64,000 bases of DNA from JAMXLO01 sp963818775 (lineage in GTDB: Bacteria; Pseudomonadota; Alphaproteobacteria; Acetobacterales; Acetobacteraceae). Each line of letters starts with the position of its first letter. The first letter of the stretch is position 1. The notes under the pieces were generated by a model that was not told where the DNA came from, ran no database searches, and saw only the letters and a list, made by a program, of their open reading frames with translations. Position numbers and translations under genes: made by a program. The DNA lies in the NCBI GenBank assembly GCA_963818775.1, contig CAWFUF010000033.1, positions 1-64,000 of the forward strand, written 5' to 3'. Positions 28,896-38,665 of the stretch are shown here, in pieces.

Positions 28896-29274
28896 CGCAA
28901 CCCTCCCTTTTCAGCCGGCAGAGCATGCCCCCGCGCAACGCGCGATGTCGATACCCGGGGTACCACGCTTGATCGGTGTGGCAGCAGCGGGCTACGCTCC
29001 TTTGAATTGATACAGAAACCGCTACCGCGGTTCGGGGGCGTGGGCACGCCGCCGTTTTCGATTAGGCCGGCCGTGGCCGTCTATAGCCGTCTATATTGGA
29101 TCTGATCCAGGTTTGGATCCGTGAGGAGCGTCCCGGCCGCCGGGGGATCGCAACACACGCCGCTTGCTCTAGCGACAGCTCCGCCATCTGTTCATCGGCC
29201 TGCCCAAATTCGACTGAATTCCACTCGGGCGACCACCGCCATCAGGTTACGGAAGAACATCGAGAGGCCGCTCA
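28896..29274. other. Divergent intergenic region, with a 10-bp tandem repeat
   Basis: This 379-base gap between the divergent carboxylesterase and metalloprotease genes holds no plausible gene. It contains two back-to-back copies of GCCGTCTATA at 29076-29095, a possible binding site, and the inverted pair GGATC...GATCC just after. Promoters for both genes must lie here but cannot be pinned down. Confidence 0.55.
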
Positions 29275-31224
29275 ATGCAGATCAATCTGGTGTACGACCG
29301 CAGCGTCAATAACGCACCACCTGAGTTCATTACCGCGCTGAATGCTGCCGCGGAGTATTTAGATGGCCTGATCCTCAACCCGATCACAGTCAATGTTGAA
29401 GTAGGTTACGGTGAGGACGCCGGTCAACCACTCAACGCCGACGAGCTCGGTGAGGGTGGCCCCCGCTTTACAACTCTAGCCTATTCTCAGATCACGCCCG
29501 ATCTTACTGTGGGTAACCTGCCGGCAGGCGATCCCACCCTCGGCGCGGGCGTGGACGTGTCATTCGCCGAGGAGCAGGCCTGGGGCATTGCGCCGGCACA
29601 TACTGGACAGATCGATGGCTCGGTCGGATTCAGCAGCGCGGGACCGTTTGATTACAGCACGACAGGGGCCGTCCCAGCCCACGAGTATGATTTCATGGGT
29701 ATTGCCGAGCACGAACTGACACACGCACTTGGCCGCTACTCCTTGCTCTATTCTAATCTCGGTAACCCAAGCACGGGGTACCCAATGACGGTATTGGATC
29801 TATATCAATATGCATCGCCCGGCGCGCTGCAGTATTTTGCGGGACAACCAACCTATTTCTCAACCAACGATGGCGTAACCAACCTGGGCAACTTCGATAC
29901 CACTTCCGACGAGGCCGATTGGGTGCAAGGGAACCCACCTGATTCCTTCAACGCCTACTCTGCGCCGGGTGTCATAAACCCTGTCAGCACCACCGACATG
30001 ACTGAGTTGAGCGCTCTCGGCTTTGACATCGGCAGCATTGCTACAACACCGGCTTCCGGGCTTGGCCCATCCATTTGGCTGCAGAATTCCGGCGGCCCAC
30101 TGGCGGTATGGCAGATGCAAGGCACAAGCGTCATCGGCGGCGGCCTGGTCGGCGGCAATCCCGGCCCCGCCTGGCATTCTTTGGGCAAAGGCGACTTCTT
30201 CGGCGATGGTGACATCGACGTGGTTTGGCAGAACGACGACGGTTTGGTCGCGATCTGGAATACCAGTGCCCTGGCCGTCATTGGTGGTGGCTTGGTATCA
30301 AGTAATCCTGGCCCGAGCTGGCACATCGCGGGCACGGACGACAACTCCTTTGGCGACAATCACGCCGACATCGTCTTGCAGAACAACGATGGCTCGGTTG
30401 CGCTGTGGGACATGAGCGGTACCAACATCATCGCTGGCGGCCTGGCCTCAAACGATCCTGGCCCGAACTGGCATGTCGAGGGCACAGGTGACTTCTACGA
30501 CGACGGTGGCACCGACATCCTCCTGCAGAACGACGACGGCTCGGTTGCGCTGTGGGACATGAGCGCCACCAACATCGTCGCTGGCGGCCTGGTGTCAAAC
30601 GATCCTGGCGCGAGCTGGCATATCAAGGGCACGGGCGACTTCTTTGGCGATGGTCATACTGACATCGTCTTGCAGAACGACGACGGTTCGGTTGCGCTGT
30701 GGGACATGAGCGCCATCAACATTATCGCCGGCGGCTTGGCGTCGAGCGATCCTGGCCCCAGCTGGCATATCAAAGGTACGGGCGGCGACTTCTTTGGCGA
30801 CGGTCACACAGGCATCGTCTTGCAGAACGACGATGGCTCGGTTGCCCTGTGGGACATGAGCGGCACCCACGTTGTCGCTGGCGGTCTGGTGGAAAATCCC
30901 GGTGCGGCGTGGAATGCGTTCGACGACAACATGCGATTCGTCTACAGCACGCCAGCCGACGAAGATTTGTCGGCCTCGCCGGTGACGCCAGAAGAATTCG
31001 TGTTCACCAGCTTTGCCTCGGGCACGCACTCGATCACCGGCTTCAACCCAGCGCAAGACACGATTGAGTTCAGCGAGACCCAGTTTCCATCTTACGCCAA
31101 CGTCGAAGCCGCCACCTCAGCTGTTGCTGGCGGGACCACGATCAACCTGGGCAATGGTAGTTCATTGCTGCTGCCGGGAGTCAACGCGGTATCGCTGCAT
31201 GCCACCAACTTTGCGCTGGCGTGA
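29275..31224 (+). CDS. Secreted-type zinc metalloprotease with tandem FG-GAP/VCBS-like repeats
   Basis: The 649-residue protein has an N-terminal metalloprotease domain with the zinc motif HELTHALGR near residue 146 (HExxH). From about residue 263 come six tandem copies of a 49-residue unit of the form QNDDGSVALWDMSGTNI, GGL.SNDPGPSWH, GTGDFFGDGHTDIVL, resembling FG-GAP/VCBS propeller blades. The end (HSITGFNPAQDTIEF then NLGNGSSLLLPGV) resembles the terminal cassette of RTX-type proteins. There is no N-terminal signal peptide, so export by a type I system is inferred; no exporter genes are in the window. Acidic composition and DGD/DGH turns suggest calcium binding. Confidence 0.8.
   Translation: MQINLVYDRSVNNAPPEFITALNAAAEYLDGLILNPITVNVEVGYGEDAGQPLNADELGEGGPRFTTLAYSQITPDLTVGNLPAGDPTLGAGVDVSFAEEQAWGIAPAHTGQIDGSVGFSSAGPFDYSTTGAVPAHEYDFMGIAEHELTHALGRYSLLYSNLGNPSTGYPMTVLDLYQYASPGALQYFAGQPTYFSTNDGVTNLGNFDTTSDEADWVQGNPPDSFNAYSAPGVINPVSTTDMTELSALGFDIGSIATTPASGLGPSIWLQNSGGPLAVWQMQGTSVIGGGLVGGNPGPAWHSLGKGDFFGDGDIDVVWQNDDGLVAIWNTSALAVIGGGLVSSNPGPSWHIAGTDDNSFGDNHADIVLQNNDGSVALWDMSGTNIIAGGLASNDPGPNWHVEGTGDFYDDGGTDILLQNDDGSVALWDMSATNIVAGGLVSNDPGASWHIKGTGDFFGDGHTDIVLQNDDGSVALWDMSAINIIAGGLASSDPGPSWHIKGTGGDFFGDGHTGIVLQNDDGSVALWDMSGTHVVAGGLVENPGAAWNAFDDNMRFVYSTPADEDLSASPVTPEEFVFTSFASGTHSITGFNPAQDTIEFSETQFPSYANVEAATSAVAGGTTINLGNGSSLLLPGVNAVSLHATNFALA
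30061..30930 (+). repeat. Six in-frame tandem repeats, about 147-150 bp each
   Basis: Direct repeats at the DNA level correspond to the 49-50 residue units of the metalloprotease. Copies 3 to 6 are the most alike; copies 1 and 2 are more diverged, and copy 6 is cut short. The reading frame is kept throughout. Confidence 0.85.
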
Positions 31225-31421
31225 CTGGTCGTGACCCACCAGATGAGCTTTCGTCGAACAAAACAAGCCTGACCAATAGCTCGTTTCGGTTCTGGCTTTC
31301 CTCAGGCGCGACAACGACCGTTACCCGGCTCAGTGCCAATCGGCTCGACCGAGGCGTCGTTTTGATTTGCTTAACCCTCCGCAGCGACATTCCGTCTACG
31401 TTGTGAACCGACGGTGTCTAA

Positions 31422-34400
31422 ATGGACGAGGAATTCGCGGTGGGAAGCCGCGTCAGCGCGCGCGGTCTGGCCTGGGATGTGCTGGAGGTGGCGCCGCTCG
31501 GTGCGCAAACGCTGCTTCGGCTGCGCTGCGCGGATGGCGATCTCGGTGGTCTGGAATGGGACATCCTGCATCCAGCCGAACCGGTCAAAATGGAACGTTC
31601 GGAACTCCGGCCAGATGTGCCGGGCTCGCTGGCGGCGTGGCGACTTTACCATCAGGCCTGCCTGCTCGAGCAGGTACCTGGTCCGGCCGAGATACTGTTG
31701 GGCACACCAGGTCGGGTTCGGATCGAGCCTTACCAGCTCGTTCCGTTGATGCGTGCACTGGAATTGCCGCGACCGCGCCTGCTCCTCGCCGACGGTGTAG
31801 GTCTGGGCAAAACGATAGAGGCAGGGCTGATTGCCTGCGAACTGATCGCGCGCCGACGGGCGCATCGCGTGCTGATCATCGCGCCCTCGGGACCGCTGCT
31901 CGTGCAATGGGCTCAGGAAACGCGCCAGCGCTTCGGCTTGCGGTTTACCACCATCACCGATGCCGCGTCATTGCAACAGCAGCGGCGAAAATTGGAGTTG
32001 GGCGGCAATCCGTTCGACGCGATCGCGCTCTGCATGACGTCGCTGGATTTCGCCAAGCAGGAATGGGTGCTGGAGGAACTCGAACGTTCGGCGTGGGACC
32101 TGGCGATCATCGACGAAGCGCATCATTGCATCAGCACCGGCGGCACCGACCGCGAGGACACTCAGCGAAGGCGGCTGGCCGAGGTCATCGCGCGGCGCAG
32201 CGACGGACTGCTGCTGCTTACTGCCACGCCGCATGACGGCTACGATTCGCATTTTGCGTCGCTAATCGAGCTGCTGGATCCAAGCCTCGTCAATGGGCAT
32301 GGCGAACTCACGGGCAGTGCCTACCGGCGTCATGTCGTGCGACGGTTGAAGTCGCAAATCCGCAATTCTGCGACAGGCGCGCCACTGTTCCGCGAACGGC
32401 AGGTAATACCGGTGAAAGTCGAGCTTGACGGTGCGCTTTTGGAACCGGCGCGGCTGTTCCATCGGGCGCTCGCGGCACTGGTAGCACCGCGGCTACGACG
32501 GGCGGCGCAGGGTCGGGAACACGCCGACGCGCTTGCATTCATGAGTTTGCTGAAGCGTTCGGTTTCCACGATCGGCGCATGTGTCAACACACTTCGCGTG
32601 GTCGCCGAGCGCTATCAGCAAGCTGGCAAGGTTGAGGCCGAGGTATTGCGACGGGAACGTGCGCGATCGCTACGAGCGTATCGCAAGCGGTTGCTGCGGT
32701 TCGGAGTGCTGAACGAGGGTGACGAGGGCGACCTGGCTGAGCTTGAAGCCGAAGGCATGGCGGCCGATCTCCAGAGTTTCTCTGCCACCGAATTGCTGGC
32801 GCTGACACGCAGCGATGCAACTAAGGAGGCGCTCGATGCACTGGTACGGCTGGGTGAGGCGGCAGCTTCTGACGATCCGAAGCTGAGTGCCATTGGGCGC
32901 GAGGTGCGCGCGATCCGCGCAGCGCAACCGGCAACCAATGTCCTGATATACACGGAATATGCAGACAGCCAGTCGGCCGCGCTGAGTGCATTGCGCTCGT
33001 GCGGTGGCGATGTGTTGGCGATCAGTGGAGTTGACAGCGAGCGCGAACGGACACGGACCGCCGAACGGTTTGCCGAGGAGGATGGCATCATCCTGGTCAG
33101 TACCGACTCGCTGGCCGAGGGGCTTAATCTGCATCAGCACTGTTTCAATCTGATCCATCTCGATCTGCCGTACAATCCGAACCGCCTGGAGCAGCGCAAT
33201 GGGCGGATTGATCGCTATGGCCAGGAACGTGATCCGCAAATTCGTTATCTCTATCTCGCTGGCACGTTCGAAGAGCGACTACTGCTGCGTCTGATCGCGA
33301 AATACGAGAAGGCGCGCGCCCACCTTACGTTCATGCCGGATACGCTTGGGGTGACAGCGGACGAAGAGGCATGGAATTCCAGTCTGGTTGCTGGATTTGC
33401 TGAACGGCAGGCGGGCTTGTTCGACGATGAGCCGACCGCGATTCGAACGCTGGACCGAGAGGCGGAAACCGCCAATCTGGGTGCATATCGCGATCTTTTG
33501 CGCGAGATCGACCGAGCGTTCAATGGTCTCGATCGCTCGGTGGTCCGCCACGGCTGGCGGGCTGATCACGCGGCGATCACCGACACGTCGCAGAGCCTGG
33601 CGGCCTCGTCAGTGAAACAGCGGAGCGATGTCTTGCTAGGCCACATCGATCTGCCGGATTTCATCGCCGCGGCGATCACTGTGGAAACCGGGGGAGGGCC
33701 TGCCGGTCGAGGCGTGCTGCGGCTTCCTTCTGAATGGTGCGCGGGACTTGATGATCTGCCAGGCTTTGACCGCCAACATAGCACGCTTAGGGTTACCCGG
33801 AACCACGCCAGATTTCGCGACAAGAAGGGACATTCACTAGCAGTTCTCGGCCGTGCACATCCAATGGTTCGCCGCGCCATATCCAGCGTCCGGAGGCTTG
33901 CCGGAAGGGAATGGGACAATCGGGTGAGCCTCGCGCTGGCTGACGAAGGGGCACCGCTTGCAGTGCTGCTTACCTACGGGGCGGAGGTGCGCAGCAGCGC
34001 GCGCGTCGAGTTCGGGCGAATTTTTGCAATCCTGTTGCCAGTGAGCGGTGCTGCCGTTGAAATCGCCGAACCGGAATGTTGGCTGCGGCTCGCAGCATCC
34101 TGTCGAACACTCGCCCGAATGAGCATCTGGCAAGACCTGTTTGCATGCTGGGTGCCAGGCCGTCGGCTGGAGGCCGAGTCGGTCGCTGATGCTGTCATGC
34201 TCCGCGAGACGGCGCAGGTCGCAGCGGACCATCAACAAAGAAGCCAACGCGAGACGAGCGACCTCCAAGACTGGCTGCACAGACGTGCCAGCGATGTCTG
34301 CGGCGCTTTCGAGCCTCAGACGGGTGACCTGTTTGGTGCTGTCGCTCATGGCCCAGCATGGCAATTGCTGCCGTTGCCGCTCGACCGGCTGGCAGTGTTT

Positions 34401-34565
34401 GCGGCGGACGACAGCAACACACCAGCACGGCGGCGCGAGGCAAACAGCATTGTGGAATTGTATCAGCGCCGAATTACGGAGCAGGCAGCGCGGGCGGTAT
34501 TGTCTCCACCGGTTCTGCGTCCGATCGGCATGCTCATGCTGGTGCCGCCAGCGCTGCGCGCGTGA
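31422..34565 (+). CDS. drmD: SNF2-type helicase, DrmD-like (defence-associated)
   Basis: This 1047-residue superfamily-2 ATPase has Walker A ADGVGLGKTIEAG (residues 123-135), the DEAH box at 231-234, TATPHDGY as motif III, and motif VI EQRNGRIDRYGQ near 590. Between the helicase lobes and after them are long helical extensions typical of large defence SNF2 proteins. Size, N-terminal small beta domain (VGSRVSARGLAWDVLEV) and the methylase encoded next agree with DrmD of class 1 DISARM. It would translocate on DNA, probably together with the methylase. Its stop overlaps the methylase GTG start (GTGA). Other DISARM genes are not present. Confidence 0.8.
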   Translation: MDEEFAVGSRVSARGLAWDVLEVAPLGAQTLLRLRCADGDLGGLEWDILHPAEPVKMERSELRPDVPGSLAAWRLYHQACLLEQVPGPAEILLGTPGRVRIEPYQLVPLMRALELPRPRLLLADGVGLGKTIEAGLIACELIARRRAHRVLIIAPSGPLLVQWAQETRQRFGLRFTTITDAASLQQQRRKLELGGNPFDAIALCMTSLDFAKQEWVLEELERSAWDLAIIDEAHHCISTGGTDREDTQRRRLAEVIARRSDGLLLLTATPHDGYDSHFASLIELLDPSLVNGHGELTGSAYRRHVVRRLKSQIRNSATGAPLFRERQVIPVKVELDGALLEPARLFHRALAALVAPRLRRAAQGREHADALAFMSLLKRSVSTIGACVNTLRVVAERYQQAGKVEAEVLRRERARSLRAYRKRLLRFGVLNEGDEGDLAELEAEGMAADLQSFSATELLALTRSDATKEALDALVRLGEAAASDDPKLSAIGREVRAIRAAQPATNVLIYTEYADSQSAALSALRSCGGDVLAISGVDSERERTRTAERFAEEDGIILVSTDSLAEGLNLHQHCFNLIHLDLPYNPNRLEQRNGRIDRYGQERDPQIRYLYLAGTFEERLLLRLIAKYEKARAHLTFMPDTLGVTADEEAWNSSLVAGFAERQAGLFDDEPTAIRTLDREAETANLGAYRDLLREIDRAFNGLDRSVVRHGWRADHAAITDTSQSLAASSVKQRSDVLLGHIDLPDFIAAAITVETGGGPAGRGVLRLPSEWCAGLDDLPGFDRQHSTLRVTRNHARFRDKKGHSLAVLGRAHPMVRRAISSVRRLAGREWDNRVSLALADEGAPLAVLLTYGAEVRSSARVEFGRIFAILLPVSGAAVEIAEPECWLRLAASCRTLARMSIWQDLFACWVPGRRLEAESVADAVMLRETAQVAADHQQRSQRETSDLQDWLHRRASDVCGAFEPQTGDLFGAVAHGPAWQLLPLPLDRLAVFAADDSNTPARRREANSIVELYQRRITEQAARAVLSPPVLRPIGMLMLVPPALRA

Positions 34566-37500
34566 CGCTCGATCTGCAGGATTGCACGTTCACCGGTCCG
34601 GCGCTTCCTGAACCATTCGTAGGCTTTGAATTGGCTGGGCAACTGACCAGGTTGGGATTGCTGTCCAATACCCAGGACAAGGCTTTCGAGCAGGATTGGG
34701 GCGCACTCCGTCGGCAATTCCGCTCAAGCGGTGGTCCACAGAGTCTTTGCAACCATATCATCGCGCCGTTGGCCACACGTCTCGGCTTCGATCCTCCGGC
34801 GCAGGAGGATGAAGTTTCAACGCGCGAGGGTATGGAGGGCGGCGGCTGGATTATGCGGGCCCCATGCGGGACGCGGCTGCGAGCCTGGTCCTTCGCGTCG
34901 GGCACCGACCTCGATGCGCCGCATCGGAGTGGCCGCGCCTATCGGTTCAGTCCAATGCGCAGTGCGCAGCGCGTCCTGCTGGTGACTGGCGAACGGCTTG
35001 GATTGCTGACTGACGGTGACGAGTTGCGCCTGCTGTTGTGCGACCCTGCCTACCCGGACAGCCATATAGCGATGCCGCTCGCCGGCAGCACTGGGTGGCG
35101 AGCGCAGAACTTCGCACCGGATTCATATCGTCTTCTGTTGGCGCTGGCCTCACCGAAAGGCATTGTGGCGTTGCCGGATGTACTTGACGCAGCTCGGCTC
35201 AGCCAGAGCAGGATCACAAAGGATCTGCGCGTGCAGGCGCGCAGCGCAATCGAGGGCTTTTTGCAAGCGGTGCTCGACAACTCCGCCAACGCTACCGAAC
35301 ACGACCTGCACCAGCGCGCCGCAGAGCTGTGGGAAGAAGGGTTGGTCTTCGTCTATCGCCTGCTGTTCATACTGAAACTGGAAAGCCAAGGCGATCCGGC
35401 ATGCGCGTTCAGCTTTGCCTCCACCAGCCTGTGGCGCACCGCCCTGTCGCCGAATCGCGCTCTGGGGCCGCTGGTGCGTCGAATGCTGGATCATGGTCAC
35501 CACACTGGGCGGATGTTGGAGGATGGAATTCGCTTGGTGTTCTGCACGTTTCGTGACGGTCTGTCGTGCAGCGAGCTGTCGGTAACGGCGCTTGGCGGAG
35601 CGCTGTTCGGCGCGCAGGCGACACCGCTGCTGGATCGGTTGGCCTGGGGCGAGCGCGCTGTCGCGGTGCTGCTGGATCGGCTGCTATGGACAACGCCGAA
35701 GGGCCGACCGCGCGAGCGAGTTCACTATGGCGCGCTGGATGTCGAGGACCTCGGCCGTATCTACGAAGCGTTGTTGGAACTCGAACCGGGGATCACGACC
35801 GTACCGATGTCGCGGCTGAGGCGCACAAAGCTCGAAGTGATCCTGCCGGCCGAGCAGGCTGCGCGTTGTCTCGGTGCCAGTTCCTCCCGGACGCGGACGA
35901 CATGGGTCGAGGACATGCAGGCGGGGCGGTTCTTCGTGCGGGCTGGCGTAGGTCGCAAGATGACCGGGTCCTACTATACGCCGCATGCGTTCGTTCGCTT
36001 CCTGATCCGTGAGACGCTGGCACCCCAGATTGCGGACCGCAGTCCGGACGGAGAACCGAACCCGCGTGCCATTTTGGCGCTGAAGGTGGTTGATCCCGCG
36101 GCAGGCAGCGGACATTTCCTGGTGGAAGCGTGCCGCTATCTCGGTGACGCGCTGTATGTCGCTTGCCGCAGGTGCGACGAGTTGGCGACTGCCGCGGAAG
36201 AGCAGGCAGCGCGCAAGTCGCTTGATGATCGTGAGCCGCTGCTGGCGCGGGCTGCGGCACTCCGTGAGCGCGTGGCGAATCTGCCTGATCCGGATCGCCT
36301 CCTGATGGCCTATCTGCCCAGCCGCGTGAGTGAGGGATCTACCAGCGGGGTCTCGCAATCCCGCGCGCTGGCGATCTGCCGACGGATGGTTGCGGTGCAC
36401 TGTCTGTATGGGGTGGACAGCAACCGGCTTGCGGTGGAGCTGGCGAAATTGTCGCTCTGGTTGGAGTCCTACGCCGAGGGACTGCCGCTGACGTTTCTCG
36501 ACCATCGATTGGTGCACGGTGATTCGATTTCAGGGCCATTCTTCACGGCGCTGGCGACGCTGCCTGTGGGTCGCGCGGCGCTGGACCCGCTGCTGGCGCA
36601 GGATGTGAGCGCCCGCCTAAGTGAGGCGCTGCAGGCGGCGCTCCATCAGGTTCGGGCGTTGCAGGCAACGGTCGGTGCTGATGCCGCCGATCTCGCATTG
36701 AAGGCTTCGGCAAAGCGCCGGTTGGACCTTGCGCTGCAACCGTTGCGTCTCCTGGCGCGTGCCTGGTCCGGTGCGGTGATGTTGGCGACGCAAGGAGTAG
36801 ATGACGAATGGCTGGCGCTGGCACGCTCGGTCACAGCGACGGGGAGATGGCCGGAGATTCTGACCGAGCGGCAGGAAGCGATGCTGACCGCCGGGAGCCA
36901 GGCACTGCCGTGGGACCTGACCTTTCCAGAAGTCTTCTGGCGTGAAGGGACCCGGGAGGGCGGATTCGATGCGGTGTTGAGCAACCCACCTTGGGACATG
37001 ATGCAACCGAATACAGCGGAGTTCTTCGCGGGGTTTGATCTTTCCATTCTGGATGCGTCGGGGCGGCACGAGGTGCATGCAATTCGGGACCGCTTGCTGG
37101 CTGATCCTTTGGTGGCCAAGACTTGGCACGACTATCAGGCGGTATTTACCCGCGGACAAAAACTGGTAGCCAGGTTGTATCTGCATCAGAAAGTCGGCGG
37201 GGGTGGCGCCGCTCTGGGTGGGAAGCTCGATCTTTACCGCGTGTTTGCCGAACGCATGGTAGGGTTGCTTTGCGGTGACGGCACGATCGGCATGGTTGTT
37301 CCATCGGCATTCCACGCGAATGAGGGTGCAACCGGAATCCGCAAGCTTTTTCTGCAGCACACACGGATTGAGCGATGTCTGTCGTTCGAAAACCGCAAGG
37401 GCCTGTTCGATATACACGCACGATACAAGTTTGCTCTGATCGTCGCGCGGCGACCAGGACCAACAGGCGAGATGCTCTGTGGATTTTATCTGACGGATTT

Positions 37501-38629
37501 CCGGCAGCTCGAGGAGCAGAGCCGGTGGATGAAATACGACCGTGATTTCATTGCTGCTTCCGGTGGTGCCTATGCCACTTTACTGGAGCTGCGCGAACCC
37601 GCGGACCTGGCGCTCGCGCAGCGAATGTTCCTCGGGCAGCGTGGTCTCGGGGACCGGATGCGCGACGTTGGCATAGTGTTCAGTCGCGAAATTCACATGA
37701 GTGACGATGCCGGCCGTTTTACATCGTTGCGGCAGCCATCGCGGCCAAATACACGGCTGATAAGTCCGGACACGGTCCGCGAGATCCGCAAAGGCGACTA
37801 TCTCGTACTGCACGAGGGCAAGACGATCCACCAGTTCAGTGACCGGCGGACAATCTTGCCTCGGTACGCGATAAGTCTGGCCAAGTTGGCGGACAAGCCC
37901 ACGTCCATCGAGAGCACACTTTACTATCGTGCGGCCTGCCGCGAGATCGCGAGGTCGACCGATGAGCGCACTGCTATTGCGGCCATCTTACCCCCGGGGG
38001 TGCTTTGCGGTCACACCATCAGTGTCGAGCGCAGGCCAGCCCGCAGACCAAACGCCGCAGCTCTCTCGCTGGTCGGCATCATGAACAGCTTCGCCTTCGA
38101 TTGGTTGTTGCGTCAGAAGGCGGCCATCCATGTGAGTCTGTACATCCTGTCCGAATTGCCGGTGCCCGATTTCGCACCAAGTTCTGATCGATTTCTGGCT
38201 CATGCCAGCCTGAGACTGTCCTGCAACCACCGCGGCTTCATGCCACTCTGGCGCGAGCAGCTCGCTGACGCGTGGCTGGAGTCATCGCCCGTTCATTCGT
38301 GGCCGGTGATTGCAGCGGAAGCCGACCGATGGGGGCTGCGCGCAGCAATGGACGCGGTCGTCGCGCACGCATACCGGCTCAACCATGCGCAGTATGAGCG
38401 CATCCTCGCCGCCTTCAGCCACAAATCGTTCAGGGAGGCTCCAGCGCTCTGTCTTGCGGCGTTCGACGAGCTCGCATGCAAGGGTCTTGCGCGATTCTGC
38501 CGCGACCATGATCCGTATTGTGACATTCCCCTTGTCACGTCGCAGGCTCTGCCCGTCATTCGCCTGCCGAACGCGGTGGTTCGCCAGCGCAGTCTGCTGC
38601 CGGCCGGTACTGGCCCCGTCCGCGCATGA
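34562..38629 (+). CDS. Giant Eco57I-type adenine methylase, DrmMI-like
   Basis: GTG 34562 overlaps the helicase stop, giving 1355 residues; the upstream extension in the open frame is out of register with the helicase gene and rejected. The SAM-binding motif I VVDPAAGSGHFLVEA lies near residue 511 and the catalytic NPPW (VLSNPPWDMM) near 808. The latter marks an N6-adenine methylase. GSYYTPHAFVRFLI before motif I is typical of Eco57I/BREX-like enzymes. Target-recognition regions probably lie in the last 450 residues (NSFAFDWLLRQK, ELPVPDF). The N-terminal 400 residues show no obvious nuclease motif. Paired with the SNF2 helicase it resembles DrmMI of DISARM. It would mark host DNA as self. 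Confidence 0.82.
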   Translation: MTLDLQDCTFTGPALPEPFVGFELAGQLTRLGLLSNTQDKAFEQDWGALRRQFRSSGGPQSLCNHIIAPLATRLGFDPPAQEDEVSTREGMEGGGWIMRAPCGTRLRAWSFASGTDLDAPHRSGRAYRFSPMRSAQRVLLVTGERLGLLTDGDELRLLLCDPAYPDSHIAMPLAGSTGWRAQNFAPDSYRLLLALASPKGIVALPDVLDAARLSQSRITKDLRVQARSAIEGFLQAVLDNSANATEHDLHQRAAELWEEGLVFVYRLLFILKLESQGDPACAFSFASTSLWRTALSPNRALGPLVRRMLDHGHHTGRMLEDGIRLVFCTFRDGLSCSELSVTALGGALFGAQATPLLDRLAWGERAVAVLLDRLLWTTPKGRPRERVHYGALDVEDLGRIYEALLELEPGITTVPMSRLRRTKLEVILPAEQAARCLGASSSRTRTTWVEDMQAGRFFVRAGVGRKMTGSYYTPHAFVRFLIRETLAPQIADRSPDGEPNPRAILALKVVDPAAGSGHFLVEACRYLGDALYVACRRCDELATAAEEQAARKSLDDREPLLARAAALRERVANLPDPDRLLMAYLPSRVSEGSTSGVSQSRALAICRRMVAVHCLYGVDSNRLAVELAKLSLWLESYAEGLPLTFLDHRLVHGDSISGPFFTALATLPVGRAALDPLLAQDVSARLSEALQAALHQVRALQATVGADAADLALKASAKRRLDLALQPLRLLARAWSGAVMLATQGVDDEWLALARSVTATGRWPEILTERQEAMLTAGSQALPWDLTFPEVFWREGTREGGFDAVLSNPPWDMMQPNTAEFFAGFDLSILDASGRHEVHAIRDRLLADPLVAKTWHDYQAVFTRGQKLVARLYLHQKVGGGGAALGGKLDLYRVFAERMVGLLCGDGTIGMVVPSAFHANEGATGIRKLFLQHTRIERCLSFENRKGLFDIHARYKFALIVARRPGPTGEMLCGFYLTDFRQLEEQSRWMKYDRDFIAASGGAYATLLELREPADLALAQRMFLGQRGLGDRMRDVGIVFSREIHMSDDAGRFTSLRQPSRPNTRLISPDTVREIRKGDYLVLHEGKTIHQFSDRRTILPRYAISLAKLADKPTSIESTLYYRAACREIARSTDERTAIAAILPPGVLCGHTISVERRPARRPNAAALSLVGIMNSFAFDWLLRQKAAIHVSLYILSELPVPDFAPSSDRFLAHASLRLSCNHRGFMPLWREQLADAWLESSPVHSWPVIAAEADRWGLRAAMDAVVAHAYRLNHAQYERILAAFSHKSFREAPALCLAAFDELACKGLARFCRDHDPYCDIPLVTSQALPVIRLPNAVVRQRSLLPAGTGPVRA

Positions 38630-38665
38630 GGCGTATCAGGTCGGCAAGCAGTTCGGGGGAAAACA

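Noticed and set aside
30061..30930. Possible CRISPR array
   Set aside because: The repeats are about 147 bp, contiguous, in frame and encode protein blades; there are no spacers.
31422..38629. Complete DISARM or BREX locus
   Set aside because: No drmA, drmB, drmC, pglZ or brxC/L-like genes lie on either side; only the two-gene core is present.
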